64,000 bases of DNA, taken from the NCBI RefSeq assembly GCF_023715225.1, contig NZ_JAMBNS010000004.1, forward strand, positions 281,881 through 345,880, written 5' to 3'. Position numbers and translations under genes: made by a program. Source of the stretch: Robertmurraya korlensis (GTDB lineage: Bacteria > Bacillota > Bacilli > Bacillales > Cytobacillaceae). The notes under the pieces are model-generated. The model did not search any database and was not told the origin of the DNA. It saw nothing but the letters and a program-made list of their open reading frames with translations. This document shows positions 16,572 to 24,698 of this stretch, piece by piece. Position 1 is the stretch's first letter. Every line of letters starts with the position of its first letter.

Positions 16572-16606
16572 ATGAAACGTGCAAGAAAGTTTGGACACAT
16601 ACTAAA

Positions 16607-16650
16607 AGCCACTAACACTATAAAATCAGTGTTAGTGGCTTCCTTAAATA
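16607..16650 (+). terminator. Strong 13-bp hairpin after the Nudix gene
   Basis: AGCCACTAACACT (16607-16619) pairs perfectly with AGTGTTAGTGGCT (16628-16640). The T tract is short (TCCTT). A 69-codon ORF across this hairpin looks spurious. Confidence 0.65.
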
Positions 16651-16845
16651 AAAGTAAAGCCTTTCTCTTGTGTCGCTATAGAAGCAGGATAGTTAAAAAA
16701 GGGGTAGCGTCAGGAAAACGCAGATTTACGCAGGTAAGTAATTCTGAATTTATGAGCTGTTGTACTTGCAGTTCCTGCTGAGAAGTAAGGTATTATTAAT
16801 CGAATAAGTAGTATTATAAGCCATATAACCTACATACAACATTCT
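16651..16845. other. Intergenic stretch, nothing recognised
   Basis: Contains a GAAGCAGGATAG phrase that resembles the second half of the dispersed repeat, and otherwise no gene or structure I can support. Confidence 0.35.
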
Positions 16846-16878
16846 GGAACAATCCGATAAGAGGTTGTTCCCTTTTCT
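16846..16878 (+). terminator. Hairpin upstream of the sigma-factor operon
   Basis: GGAACAA (16846-16852) pairs with TTGTTCC (16865-16871), followed by CTTTTCTATTT. It isolates the sigma operon from upstream transcription. Confidence 0.6.
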
Positions 16879-16923
16879 ATTTATACTTTAGATTATAAAA
16901 GGTCATAAAAATCCAATATTTTT

Positions 16924-16952
16924 TCAAACCAGATGAAGGTTAGCTACGTCTA
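16924..16952 (+). promoter_or_regulatory. ECF-type promoter of the sigma-factor operon
   Basis: TCAAAC (16924-16929), 17 bases, CGTCTA (16947-16952). This matches the TGAAAC-N16/17-CGTC pattern used by Bacillus ECF sigma factors such as SigM/SigW/SigX. It lies about 25 bases before the sigma-factor start and suggests autoregulation. Confidence 0.6.
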
Positions 16953-16977
16953 TTATATGTGAGAGGGTGATAACAAG

Positions 16978-17529
16978 ATGAATGGACTAAAACAACTGGC
17001 GGTGACAGATGAAAGTATGTTGCTTGAGAGAGAGGAAATAATTGATCAATTAATGCAAGAATATAGCGATGATATCCTGCATCTCGTATATACATATGTT
17101 AAAAATCGAACAACAGCAGAAGATTTAACGCAGGAGATTTTTTTAAAGTGTTATGAAAAGTTAAATCAGTTTAATCAGCAGGCAACACTAAAAACATGGG
17201 TATATCGTATTGCTAGTAATCATTGTAAGGACTACTTAAGAAGCTGGCATTATCGCAAAATAACACTTAGCGATAAAATTTTGGATTATATACCTTCGAA
17301 ATCAAAACAGGTTGAAGAAGAGATTATCGCGAATAGTGAAGAAAACATCTTAACAAATGCTGTCATGAATTTACCTCTAAAGTACAGAGAAGTAGTATTT
17401 CTGCATTATTATGAAGAACTATCATTAGCCGAAATAAGTAAGATTACGACAGTAAATATAAATACAATAAAAACTAGATTAAAGCGTGCGAAAGAATTAT
17501 TAAAAGACAAGATGATCGAGGAGGTATAG
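16978..17529 (+). CDS. ECF-type RNA polymerase sigma factor
   Basis: A 183-residue sigma-70 family protein with only regions 2 and 4. Region 2 includes LVYTYVKNRTTAEDLTQEIF and a KTWVYRIASNHCKDYLR segment. Region 4 includes LPLKYREVVFLHYYEELSLAEI followed by the helix-turn-helix VNINTIKTRLKRAKELL (motifs given separately). This is the usual ECF architecture. The operon continues with a PadR-like protein and an FtsW-like membrane protein, and no classical anti-sigma gene with one transmembrane segment is present. Its own promoter appears to be ECF type. It probably responds to envelope stress. Confidence 0.92.
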   Translation: MNGLKQLAVTDESMLLEREEIIDQLMQEYSDDILHLVYTYVKNRTTAEDLTQEIFLKCYEKLNQFNQQATLKTWVYRIASNHCKDYLRSWHYRKITLSDKILDYIPSKSKQVEEEIIANSEENILTNAVMNLPLKYREVVFLHYYEELSLAEISKITTVNINTIKTRLKRAKELLKDKMIEEV

Positions 17530-17532
17530 GAG

Positions 17533-17967
17533 ATGAATGATCCATTTACTAACCTGAAGAGTTCAATGAAAAAATCAATTTTCAAGGATTTTTCTTTTTC
17601 CAATGAAAGAAAAAATGCGGTGAAAGAATCCATTCGTATGAGACAAGCCCAATCACAATTTCATTCGTGGAAGATGGAAACCATTATAGCGATATTAGAA
17701 TCGGTTCAGCATGAATCAAAGGATGGCTACATGATTTCCACCCAACTTTTTCAAAAAAATGAACGTACTTTCCAAAAGAATGAAGGACAGCTTTATACAC
17801 TTCTACATCTGTTAGAAAACAAAGATATTCTTACTACAAAATGGGAAAATGAAAAGAAATATTACTCCTTAAATTCCAAAGGGAAGAAATACTTAGCGTC
17901 CTATAATCAAGATAACTCAAAACAGGAGTTACGCCTTAAACACTTGCTAGAGGAGGCGTCATTATGA
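17533..17967 (+). CDS. PadR-like winged-helix protein with extra N-terminal region
   Basis: A 144-residue protein. Residues ~45-140 read as a PadR-like winged helix (MISTQLFQKNERTFQKNEGQ, LYTLLHLLENKDIL, KYYSLNSKGKKYL). The first ~40 residues (IFKDFSFSNERKNAVKESI) are not part of PadR proteins and resemble the short N-terminal segment found on some Bacillus sigma-associated regulators. It starts 3 bases after the sigma-factor stop and overlaps the next gene by ATGA. I infer a regulatory role in this operon, perhaps in place of an anti-sigma factor. That is not established by sequence. Confidence 0.7.
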   Translation: MNDPFTNLKSSMKKSIFKDFSFSNERKNAVKESIRMRQAQSQFHSWKMETIIAILESVQHESKDGYMISTQLFQKNERTFQKNEGQLYTLLHLLENKDILTTKWENEKKYYSLNSKGKKYLASYNQDNSKQELRLKHLLEEASL

Positions 17968-19295
17968 GTTCTCCCAAATTTGATGAATTTTTAAGTAAAG
18001 TAATGTCCAGAGTGAAATCAAAGGAAGCCCATAACAAGATAAAAAAAGAGCTTAACAATCATCTACAAGAGTTGAGCCAGTCTTACAAAAAGAGAGGATT
18101 TTCCCAGGTGGATGCAGATGAAAAGGCCATTCAAGCAATGGGAAATCCATTTACCATAGGAGAGAATTTAAATCCCCTCCATAAGCCAAAAATGGATTGG
18201 ATTTTGATTGTTTTATTTGTGATTTTTGCTGGTATTAGTTTTCTCCCTTTAGTTGATGGGATCCCCAAATTTTCCCTATCAGGTACTTATTTTATGGGGA
18301 GACAGGCTATTTGGTACACTCTGGCTATTCTTGTAATCATCGGATCCCTTTTCTTTGATTACCAAAAATTAAAGAACCGGTGGATATACTTTTATGCGAT
18401 TGGTCTATTGATCCATATATATCTTCATCTATTTGGAATTATGGCCAATGGAGCAAAGAAGTGGGTTTCCCTCCCAGGCCTGATGCTCGATGGAACAAAG
18501 ATGAGCTTATTTTTCTTTTTTCTTGCTTGGGCTGGTATTTTTAACATAATAAATGAAATTCGTAGTTGGAAAAAACAAGGTTTACTTTTAGTTTTATTTT
18601 GGACTCCCATCTTGCTTTACATGATGGTGCCAGATTATATGGTTAGTATTATTTACTTCTTCTGCATCCTTGGGATGTTTTCTTTCGCTCGAATCCATAA
18701 GAAATTAGCTATAAATCTAGCCCTAACCAATCTATTGGCTGGTATTATTTTCTTTATTATATTCTACATGACCTCACGCCATAGTTATTTTTTTACTAGA
18801 TTATCTGCTTTTATAAACCCTGCTGCCGATTCAAATGGAGCAGGATATATGTATACGGCGGTTAGGAAGGTCCTTTCAGAAGCGGGATGGTTCGGTAACG
18901 GACTTACCAACGAGTTTAATTTTCATTTGTTACCAGAAGCACATACAGATTTTGCTTTCCCCTACCTCGTCTATTCTTTTGGTTGGGCTTTCGGATTAGT
19001 TCTTTGTTTGATCCTGCTGATATTTATTTCACGGATTTCAAAAAATGCGTTTAAAACAAAGGACCTCTATGGGAGATTGATCGTAATTGGTGGTGCTACA
19101 TTATTTGCGGTTCCTACTACCTGGAACATTTTGATGAGCTTTGGAGTCATGCCGATAATAGGAGTTTCTCTGCCTTTTATTAGTTATGGAGGCAGTGCGA
19201 TACTTTTTTACGCTGCTGTTTTAGGACTCATTTTAAATGTTTATCGAAGAAAAGATCTTGTGGAACCCACGATTGCAGATGAAATTAAAAATTAA
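17964..19295 (+). CDS. FtsW/RodA/SpoVE-family protein with N-terminal cytoplasmic domain
   Basis: A 443-residue SEDS-family membrane protein preceded by a ~70-residue soluble helical domain (SKEAHNKIKKELNNHLQEL, then an AIQAMGNPFTIGENLN segment) like the permease-prefix/HAAS domains of sigma-linked proteins. SEDS hallmarks are present: GAKKWVSLPG, the LPEAHTDFAF loop carrying the proposed catalytic Asp, and LPFISYGGSAIL near the end. The usual GEE after the catalytic loop is VYSFGW. SEDS proteins polymerise peptidoglycan glycan strands with a class B PBP. No PBP gene is adjacent, so the partner would be elsewhere. Induction by the ECF factor suggests a stress-time cell-wall polymerase. Confidence 0.85.
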   Translation: MSSPKFDEFLSKVMSRVKSKEAHNKIKKELNNHLQELSQSYKKRGFSQVDADEKAIQAMGNPFTIGENLNPLHKPKMDWILIVLFVIFAGISFLPLVDGIPKFSLSGTYFMGRQAIWYTLAILVIIGSLFFDYQKLKNRWIYFYAIGLLIHIYLHLFGIMANGAKKWVSLPGLMLDGTKMSLFFFFLAWAGIFNIINEIRSWKKQGLLLVLFWTPILLYMMVPDYMVSIIYFFCILGMFSFARIHKKLAINLALTNLLAGIIFFIIFYMTSRHSYFFTRLSAFINPAADSNGAGYMYTAVRKVLSEAGWFGNGLTNEFNFHLLPEAHTDFAFPYLVYSFGWAFGLVLCLILLIFISRISKNAFKTKDLYGRLIVIGGATLFAVPTTWNILMSFGVMPIIGVSLPFISYGGSAILFYAAVLGLILNVYRRKDLVEPTIADEIKN

Positions 19296-19320
19296 ATACA
19301 AACATGTAAATGTTGATAAA

Positions 19321-19358
19321 AAGGGCGACAGCTAAAGTAATAGTTGTCGCCCTTCCCT
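19321..19358 (+). terminator. Terminator of the sigma/FtsW-like operon
   Basis: AAGGGCGACA (19321-19330) pairs exactly with TGTCGCCCTT (19345-19354); an inner GCT/AGT adds length. CCCTTATTG follows. Confidence 0.7.
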
Positions 19359-19359
19359 T

Positions 19360-19436
19360 ATTGAACTATCGGGTGCTTTTCTTAAAGAAGGAGAGGTGCT
19401 CTTTTTTGTTGAAGTATGTAAGCAGGATAGTTCATT
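19360..19436 (+). repeat. Dispersed hairpin repeat copy
   Basis: ATTGAACTATCGGGTGCTTTTC, AAAGAAGGAGAGGTGCTC and TTTTTTGTTGAAG, then GTAAGCAGGATAGTTCATT. It has the same order of elements as at 15605 (ACGGGGC arm, hairpin, T tract, AAGCAG...). (Segments quoted separately.). Confidence 0.55.
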
Positions 19437-19469
19437 AACCCATAAGAAAAGATAAAAATAAGGTGGTGA

Positions 19470-19748
19470 GAACCCAACCGTAGGGAAATTATTGACTTTC
19501 TAAGAATAAGTCCAAGAACAGTTAATGAAATTGTTGAATTTTCAAAGTTAAGCCAACCTGGTGTTTCGAAACACCTAAAAGTCCTGAGGGAAGCAGGTTT
19601 AGTTAAAAGTATTAAAGAATCTCAAAAACATATTTACCATTTACAGGGACATCCTTTAAAAGAAATTGATAACTGGCTTGAGCCATATCGAAAGTATTGG
19701 TCAGAAAAATTGGATGCACTTGAACAATTATTAAATGAGGAGGAATAA
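19470..19748 (+). pseudogene. ArsR-family regulator lacking its first ~15 codons
   Basis: From 19470 the frame reads EPNRREIIDFLRISPRTVNE, continuing with a SKLSQPGVSKHLKVLREAGL recognition helix and a C-terminal helix. This is a nearly complete ArsR-type winged helix, but an in-frame TGA lies immediately before and there is no start codon. An AAGGTGG RBS sits right at the break, as if a short deletion removed the start region. The downstream SRPBCC gene is its usual operon partner, 2 bases away. Unless an unusual start codon is used, the regulator is dead and the partner may be constitutive. Confidence 0.75.
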
Positions 19749-19750
19749 AA

Positions 19751-20239
19751 ATGTTAGCTGTACTAGAAAAAGTTGAAGGTGGTCACCTTGCTCGATACGA
19801 TCGTCCACTAAAACATTCAGTAGAAAAGGTATGGGCTGCTATCACTCAAAATGAAAAGTTAGGTAAGTGGATGCCTAATCTTCAAGTAGTAGACCTTAGG
19901 AATGGTGGTACTATTAAATTTAATATGAATGATGGAACAGGAAAATCCTTTGACATTAAAATAAGGGATTTTAAAGAAAATGAAGTTCTTGAATACGAAT
20001 GGGGTGATGGTTGGGTACGTTTTGAGTTACATCCTAAACCAGAAGGTTGTTTATTAGTTTTAAAAGAATTTATCAGTACAATAAATGATCATACTTCGAA
20101 AGATTTGGCTGGATGGCATGTTTGCCTTGATGTATTGATTGACTTATTAATGGGATATTATCACGCAGAATTTCCTAAAGAAAATTGGGAGAACTGGTAT
20201 TCAAAATACGTTGTTTCTGTTAATAATTTAAGTAATTAA
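19751..20239 (+). CDS. SRPBCC (AHSA1-like) domain protein
   Basis: A 162-residue START-like protein: an N-terminal strand and helix (RYDRPLKHSVEKVWAAITQ), a KLGKWMPNLQ segment, a series of strands, and the long C-terminal helix with WHVCLDVLIDLLMGYYH. The AHSA1/Aha1-like SRPBCC proteins next to ArsR regulators bind hydrophobic ligands; no enzymatic role is known. GAGGAGG precedes the ATG. It follows the broken ArsR gene, suggesting past co-regulation. Confidence 0.82.
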   Translation: MLAVLEKVEGGHLARYDRPLKHSVEKVWAAITQNEKLGKWMPNLQVVDLRNGGTIKFNMNDGTGKSFDIKIRDFKENEVLEYEWGDGWVRFELHPKPEGCLLVLKEFISTINDHTSKDLAGWHVCLDVLIDLLMGYYHAEFPKENWENWYSKYVVSVNNLSN

Positions 20240-20434
20240 ACAAATTTCTTATTGGTTTGGTGCTAGAGTTTAATAAAGGGTCGCTCGGAAGATCTTTTGA
20301 TGTTCCACTTTAGTGCAGTTTTGATTAAGAAATATTTAAATTAGGGCGAGCAGTCAATATTATTCTGTTGACCGCCTCTAATAATTTTTTATAACTACAA
20401 AAAATTAAATGCAAATACACAGTCAATTTTAATC

Positions 20435-20679
20435 ATGGCTTTTTTTGCTCAATCTACTACACTATTTGGTTATAATCAATTTAAGGAAATGGCTGAAAAA
20501 ACGACAGGTGGTAAATTACCTGATAATATGGTTTGAACAATATTTCCAAAGGAGAAAATGGGACAACTATTATTTCAGCGGTATGGGAAACAAAAGAGAA
20601 GGCTGAGGAATTTTTTAAGAACATACCTGGAGAACAAAAACCAAAACTTTATCCAATTCATGAGTTCAAACAAGTTTAA
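20435..20679 (+). pseudogene. Frameshifted small protein of unknown family
   Basis: Two consecutive frames read like one protein: first MAFFAQSTTLFGYNQFKEMA...GKLPDNMV, which stops at 20536, and then in another frame GENGTTIISAVWETKEKAEEF, FKNIPGEQKPKLYPIHEFKQ. The second part looks like the end of a dimeric alpha/beta-barrel protein. A frameshift near 20535 breaks it and no RBS is visible. I cannot name the intact parent. (Segments quoted separately.). Confidence 0.45.
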
Positions 20680-20712
20680 GTATCCCGTTTACTCAATTAT
20701 CATCTTGGAAGA

Positions 20713-20760
20713 AAAAGCACATTAAAAAGAAAGTACACTGTTTAGTGTGCTTTTTATTTT
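20713..20760 (+). terminator. Terminator after the frameshifted gene
   Basis: AAAAGCACA (20713-20721) pairs with TGTGCTTTT (20746-20754) followed by TATTTTTGG. An inner ACACTG/TAGTGT stem is an alternative. A further hairpin, GGGCTGTCAT/ATGACAGCTC with a following TTCTT, lies at about 20826-20850. Confidence 0.6.
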
Positions 20761-20967
20761 TGGTTTTGGAACAGAAAAGTAATTTTCATTTTGGTAAACT
20801 AAATAGGTGAGTTAACGATAGATCGGGGCTGTCATTATGACAGCTCTTCTTACTTAGCTAACGAGAATTTAGATAAAAAGGACAAAAAAAACGAAATAAG
20901 CGAACCAAAATTGTTTAATCGCACAATCTTGGTTCGCCTATTACTAATGGTTGTCTTCCTCTACAAA

Positions 20968-21087
20968 TCATTTAAGTTCTGAAAGCTTTTCCTCCCAATA
21001 ATGTTCAAAAAAGGACAGCCAATCTTGTATATTAACTAATGGTTCTGGTATAAGTATATACTGGGTTTCACGTCCTACCTTTCGACT
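20968..21087 (-). pseudogene. ArsR-family regulator, C-terminal fragment
   Basis: On the minus strand the frame ending at 20968 reads GRETQYILIPEPLVNIQDWL, SFFEHYWEEKLSELK, the wing and final helix of an ArsR-type regulator. The helix-turn-helix is gone; the sequence breaks at about 21087 where an unrelated fragment begins on the other strand. (Segments quoted separately.). Confidence 0.6.
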
Positions 21088-21316
21088 TGGGGGAGCAGAT
21101 TTAGTCTTTGCTGGTGATACTCACGGGGGAATGATAGAGAGACCTTTTATCGGTGGAGTCTTTTCAACAGAGGAATTATTCCCTGAATATGATGGTGGGG
21201 TGTTCCAAAAAGGAAATTCTATAATGGTAGAAAGTAGAGGTTTAGGGAACAATCCCATCCCACTTAGAATAAATAATCTACCAGAAATTGTTGAAATTTC
21301 CTTACGAAGGAGATAG
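21086..21316 (+). pseudogene. Metallophosphoesterase, C-terminal fragment
   Basis: The frame reads LGGADLVFAGDTHGGM, then PFIGGVFSTEELFPEYDGGV, and later ESRGLGNNPIPLRINNLPEI. This is the end of a calcineurin-like (YkuE/YaeI-type) phosphoesterase, including the GDTHGG motif (normally GHTHGG) and the RGLG..PxR motif. All upstream metal-binding motifs are absent. The fragment starts exactly where the opposing ArsR fragment ends, which marks a deletion or rearrangement junction. Confidence 0.7.
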
Positions 21317-21678
21317 ATGCATTTAACTTTAATGCTTAACATTGTGAAGAAATACACTTAAATAATAGGGGGCTTTAGTTAAACAACAAATAACACCGTT
21401 GTTGTAGTAAATGAGGCCATTTGTTGTACAAAAAAGGATAGATGAATACAGGTTTTTAATCCTGTTTATCTATCCTCTTTTTTTCTTTATTAAATGTGTG
21501 ACATTATATTGGGTTTATTTAATTATAAATGAGTTTAAACATTTTCTTGACTTTTAATAAAAGACTCATACTGCGCAATAAATAGTATCATTAAATGATA
21601 TTGTGAAAGAATGCACTTAACGGGTAATTACAATATCCCTAATAATATATATTTTCTCTATTTAATTTGTTTGTCCAT
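21317..21678. other. Intergenic region with one strong terminator
   Basis: No gene seen. The terminator at 21435-21486 and the sigma-K-like promoter at 21679 are listed separately. A repeated phrase, TTGTGAAGAAATACACTTAA (near 21340) and TTGTGAAAGAATGCACTTAA (near 21601), occurs twice with small differences and is unexplained. Confidence 0.4.
21435..21486 (+). terminator. Strong rho-independent terminator
   Basis: AGGATAGATGAATACAGG (21435-21452) pairs with CCTGTTTATCTATCCT (21461-21476), followed by CTTTTTTTTC. It ends the metallophosphoesterase remnant transcript. Confidence 0.85.
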
Positions 21679-21705
21679 ACAATTATTAATCCTTTTCATA
21701 TCTTA
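21679..21705 (+). promoter_or_regulatory. Candidate sigma-K promoter
   Basis: AC (21679-80), exactly 16 bases, then CATATCTTA (21697-21705). This matches the sigma-K pattern AC-N16/17-CATAnnnTA. The start of transcription would fall near 21713, just before the RBS of the propeller gene. Confidence 0.55.
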
Positions 21706-21737
21706 AAATATACCAAAAAGATTGGAGGTGACTACTA

Positions 21738-22850
21738 TTGATTAGTCATAAAAACTTAGAAAGCCATTTTCAAAGAGGAAGCATTGAAGGTTTTCAACGC
21801 AAGGATAAAGAAAAAAGGAAAGAAAAAGGTAAAGGTAAAGTTGTTCCCAGATGCCGTGAACTGGCTTTTGTAACGAATACTGGTACTCTTGAAAACCTAG
21901 GTAATACGGTCTCTGTTATTGATACAAAAAAAGATAAAGTGATTGATACAATTACTGTAGGAAATGGTCCTGTTGGGGTAGCAATCACTCCTAACGGAAC
22001 TAGAGTTTATGTCGTAAATTCTGCAGACGATACGGTATCAGTTATAGATACTAGCAGTAATAAAGTCGTTGCTACAATTACAGTTGGGGATCTTCCTCTT
22101 TTAGTTGCGATCACTTCTGATGGAACAAGGGCTTATGTGGGAAATGCTGAAGAATCTACTGTTTCAGTTATCGATACAAGTAGCAATACTGTTACGGCAG
22201 TCATACCCGTTGGATTTTTTCCATTTGGAATAGCCATTGGTAACTCTCCTTTTGGAACTAGGGCTTATGTAGCGATTACAGTAGAGGGTGTTGTTGCTGT
22301 CATTGATGCAAACCCAAATTCGCCTACGTACAATACGGTTATTGCAAACATTCCAGTAGGAGTTGCACCTATTGAAGTTGCTATTACACCGGATGGAACG
22401 ACTGTTTACGTAACAAATGCAGGTGATAATTCTGTTTCAGCTATTGATACTGGGACCAATTCGGTCACTAGCATACCTGTTGGTGCAGGACCAGCTGGTG
22501 TAGGAATTGGAAACACACCTTTTGGAATGAGAGCATTTGTAACCAATTCAGAAGGTGATACAATATCTATTATTGACGCTGATCCCAATTCTCCTACTTT
22601 CAATCAAGTAGTGGATACGATTAGTAAAAACGTTGGGGACTCACCAAGTGATGCTGCTTTTACAGCCGATGGAAGAAAAGGTTATGTACCGAATAACTTG
22701 GATGAAACTGTTTCAGTAATCGATTCGTCAACTAATAAAATCATCAAATCTATAAAAGTGGGTAATGTTCCTAATATAGTAGCCGTGGGACGAGTTTGCA
22801 AATTAGAATGCTCTCACTGTTGTGAAGATGATGATAAATTTGATGATTAG
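21738..22850 (+). CDS. YVTN-repeat beta-propeller protein, probably spore-related
   Basis: A 370-residue protein made of about seven repeats with the pattern AYVTNxxxxTVSVIDTxxN, then an IxVGxxPxGVAITPDGT segment: a seven-bladed YVTN propeller. The N-terminal 40 residues are very basic (KEKRKEKGKGK) and there is no signal peptide. The C-terminus is Cys/Asp-rich (CKLECSHCCEDDDKFDD). It starts at TTG 21738 with TTGGAGGTG correctly spaced. Propellers of this kind usually mediate protein binding. The sigma-K-like promoter, lack of secretion signal and Cys-rich tail fit a spore coat or exosporium protein made in the mother cell. Confidence 0.82.
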   Translation: MISHKNLESHFQRGSIEGFQRKDKEKRKEKGKGKVVPRCRELAFVTNTGTLENLGNTVSVIDTKKDKVIDTITVGNGPVGVAITPNGTRVYVVNSADDTVSVIDTSSNKVVATITVGDLPLLVAITSDGTRAYVGNAEESTVSVIDTSSNTVTAVIPVGFFPFGIAIGNSPFGTRAYVAITVEGVVAVIDANPNSPTYNTVIANIPVGVAPIEVAITPDGTTVYVTNAGDNSVSAIDTGTNSVTSIPVGAGPAGVGIGNTPFGMRAFVTNSEGDTISIIDADPNSPTFNQVVDTISKNVGDSPSDAAFTADGRKGYVPNNLDETVSVIDSSTNKIIKSIKVGNVPNIVAVGRVCKLECSHCCEDDDKFDD

Positions 22851-23027
22851 GCAGAAATTGGAGTCGATTTAGTGATCGGTTCTTTTTTAAGTTTAAAAAA
22901 TCCCTACTTTCATAATCCTGTTCTGTTGAATAAGAAAGATCAAAATACTATTCAATAGATTAATGTGATGTTCAACAATTGGGCGCGTTGGTGAAAGATC
23001 AAAAGCCTAATTATCGAGGTGAAAAGG

Positions 23028-23120
23028 ATGAAAAATTTTAATACCAGACTTATCCAAATCCATTGGGACGGGCCATATTATTTAAAGGGCTTATACAAGT
23101 ATGACGGGACGGGACAATAA
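23028..23120 (+). pseudogene. N-terminal 30 codons of a GIY-YIG-like protein
   Basis: ATG 23028 with a GAGGTG upstream encodes MKNFNTRLIQIHWDGPYYLK, then GLYKYDGTGQ and a stop. The start resembles Bacillus proteins in which this segment leads into a GIY-YIG nuclease-like domain, but the domain itself is missing. Assignment is from memory and tentative. Confidence 0.35.
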
Positions 23121-23137
23121 TTTAAGTTATAACTATT

Positions 23138-23168
23138 TAGCCTTTCGAAATGAAGGGCTATTTTTTGT
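23138..23168 (+). terminator. Terminator
   Basis: TAGCCTT (23138-23144) pairs with AAGGGCTA (23153-23160), followed by TTTTTTGTT. Confidence 0.65.
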
Positions 23169-23260
23169 TCTAATTTTAGGTATAGGTTTTACTGCGTTTA
23201 TTCGAAGTTAGGGCTTTAGTTCTAGGGTACGCTTTTAGGGATGAGAAAAAAATATTAAAT

Positions 23261-23310
23261 AAAGGCGAATCTAAACTTTATTATCTGAAATTTAGATTCG
23301 CCTTTATTGA
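23261..23310. terminator. Perfect 15-bp stem, probable bidirectional terminator
   Basis: AAAGGCGAATCTAAA (23261-23275) and TTTAGATTCGCCTTT (23291-23305) are exact reverse complements with a 15-base loop. Flanking A and T runs would allow termination from either side. Confidence 0.65.
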
Positions 23311-23499
23311 ACCAAGAGGAGTTTATTTTTATTTTTTCACAAAAGTTTGTTCAGGTCTTACAGGGGTCACGATAGAAATGCGCTGATTTTTCTAAAATAT
23401 CATCAACTAACTAAATTAATTAAAACAATATATGATTAGGAGAATAATAAAAAATTAACATGCAAGGGAGATGTGATTTAAAGTTTTCCTTGAACCATA

Positions 23500-24519
23500 T
23501 TATTTATTATTCCTTTCATTAGCAAGCGATTCTCGGTCACTTGCTAATGGAGGCTGCTCTAACCATCCATTTTTTATCATTATGTTCGCTCCGTCATCAG
23601 CAAAGTGTAAAAGTTCTAAAATGAGTCGTAAGTATTTAGCACCTAGATCTCTTCTTGCATTGACACTCAAAGCAGCACCATAATATGAAAGGGTTAATTG
23701 TGCAGACAATTGAATTTGATACATCATATATTTATCTGAAAAGGTCACAGAGGTAGAGTTTGTGATCATTGATTGCCAGGAAATAGGTGAATTTAATTTA
23801 TCTTCCTTAAATACCGATTCAAATATATTTATATGTTTATTGGCAATGTCAAGTCCCCTCGTGAAATGTTGACGAACCTCTTTTGATTGAGCTACTTGGA
23901 TGAATCCCACTTTTAAAGCAGCATGTAAATGCATTTTCAACATATTGAAAGAAATATCTCCAATTTCGATGGCATTCAGTGGACGACGATCTCCTAACCA
24001 TCCAGTTAAAAAACTTTGGTGCTTTACAAAATCGATCGATTCGGGTGGTGTTATAATAGGAGGTCGAGTAAAAAGTCCTTTTGAAAGCATTAAATCAATG
24101 GATTGATCAAAAAGCTCCATCGTTTCGGACATACAGGTTATGAAATACTTCCGTATGTCAGAACGAATAGAATTACTAACAGATAAAGCATACCCAGTCA
24201 TTCCTTGCAAAGTCATGATATAAATATAATTTAGGTAGAAAGGGTCTTGAAAAAGACGTGGTGCGTGAATGTTTACGTCGTCTTTTTCTGTAAACCCACG
24301 TGGAATAGGGTGATTTTCTTTTAACAAAAATACTGTAATTTCTTCGACATGCTTTTTGGATATTTCAAGGGAAGTTTGGTAGATCGATTTGACTTCGTAA
24401 TCTTCGATATGTTCGAGTGCATAACGAAAGAAACAAATGGACATTGTATCAAAAATGTATTGTGTCCAAAGGCTTGCAATTTCCGGAGCGCTTAATCGAA
24501 TTGGGCTATTTGTCTCCAA
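23500..24519 (-). CDS. DUF3231 family protein
   Basis: A 339-residue protein built of two similar all-helical halves (about 5-165 and 180-330), each with a ferritin-like four-helix pattern. LSAPEIASLWTQYIFDTMS and IGDISFNMLKMHLHAALKVG mark the start of the two halves or their helices. This is the DUF3231 layout, common in spore-forming Bacillaceae and often sporulation-linked. No function is established. It is monocistronic. Confidence 0.82.
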   Translation of the reverse strand: METNSPIRLSAPEIASLWTQYIFDTMSICFFRYALEHIEDYEVKSIYQTSLEISKKHVEEITVFLLKENHPIPRGFTEKDDVNIHAPRLFQDPFYLNYIYIMTLQGMTGYALSVSNSIRSDIRKYFITCMSETMELFDQSIDLMLSKGLFTRPPIITPPESIDFVKHQSFLTGWLGDRRPLNAIEIGDISFNMLKMHLHAALKVGFIQVAQSKEVRQHFTRGLDIANKHINIFESVFKEDKLNSPISWQSMITNSTSVTFSDKYMMYQIQLSAQLTLSYYGAALSVNARRDLGAKYLRLILELLHFADDGANIMIKNGWLEQPPLASDRESLANERNNK

Positions 24520-24698
24520 GGTTCATCCTCCGATTTACGAAATTATTTAGTATTTTTATTGTTTTCTTAGAGAATAAAAAGTATGTAACAAGTTAGAAAA
24601 TCCAACAATCACAAGATTTTAAAAAAGGTTGATTTCTAAAATAATTATTTTATATTGAACTATTAGTATGTAAAAGCGGTTTCATAAATCGGCAGGCA

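Larger units (their letters stand above)
22851..23499. other. 649-bp region with a gene fragment and two hairpins
   Basis: It contains a GTTCTGTTGAATAAGAAAG phrase (near 22921) that is the second half of the dispersed repeat, a 30-codon fragment (23028-23120) and the two hairpins listed separately. Nothing else is supported. Confidence 0.45.

Noticed and set aside
16572..16781. 69-codon ORF directly after the Nudix gene
   Set aside because: It runs through a perfect hairpin, lacks an RBS and has an odd composition.
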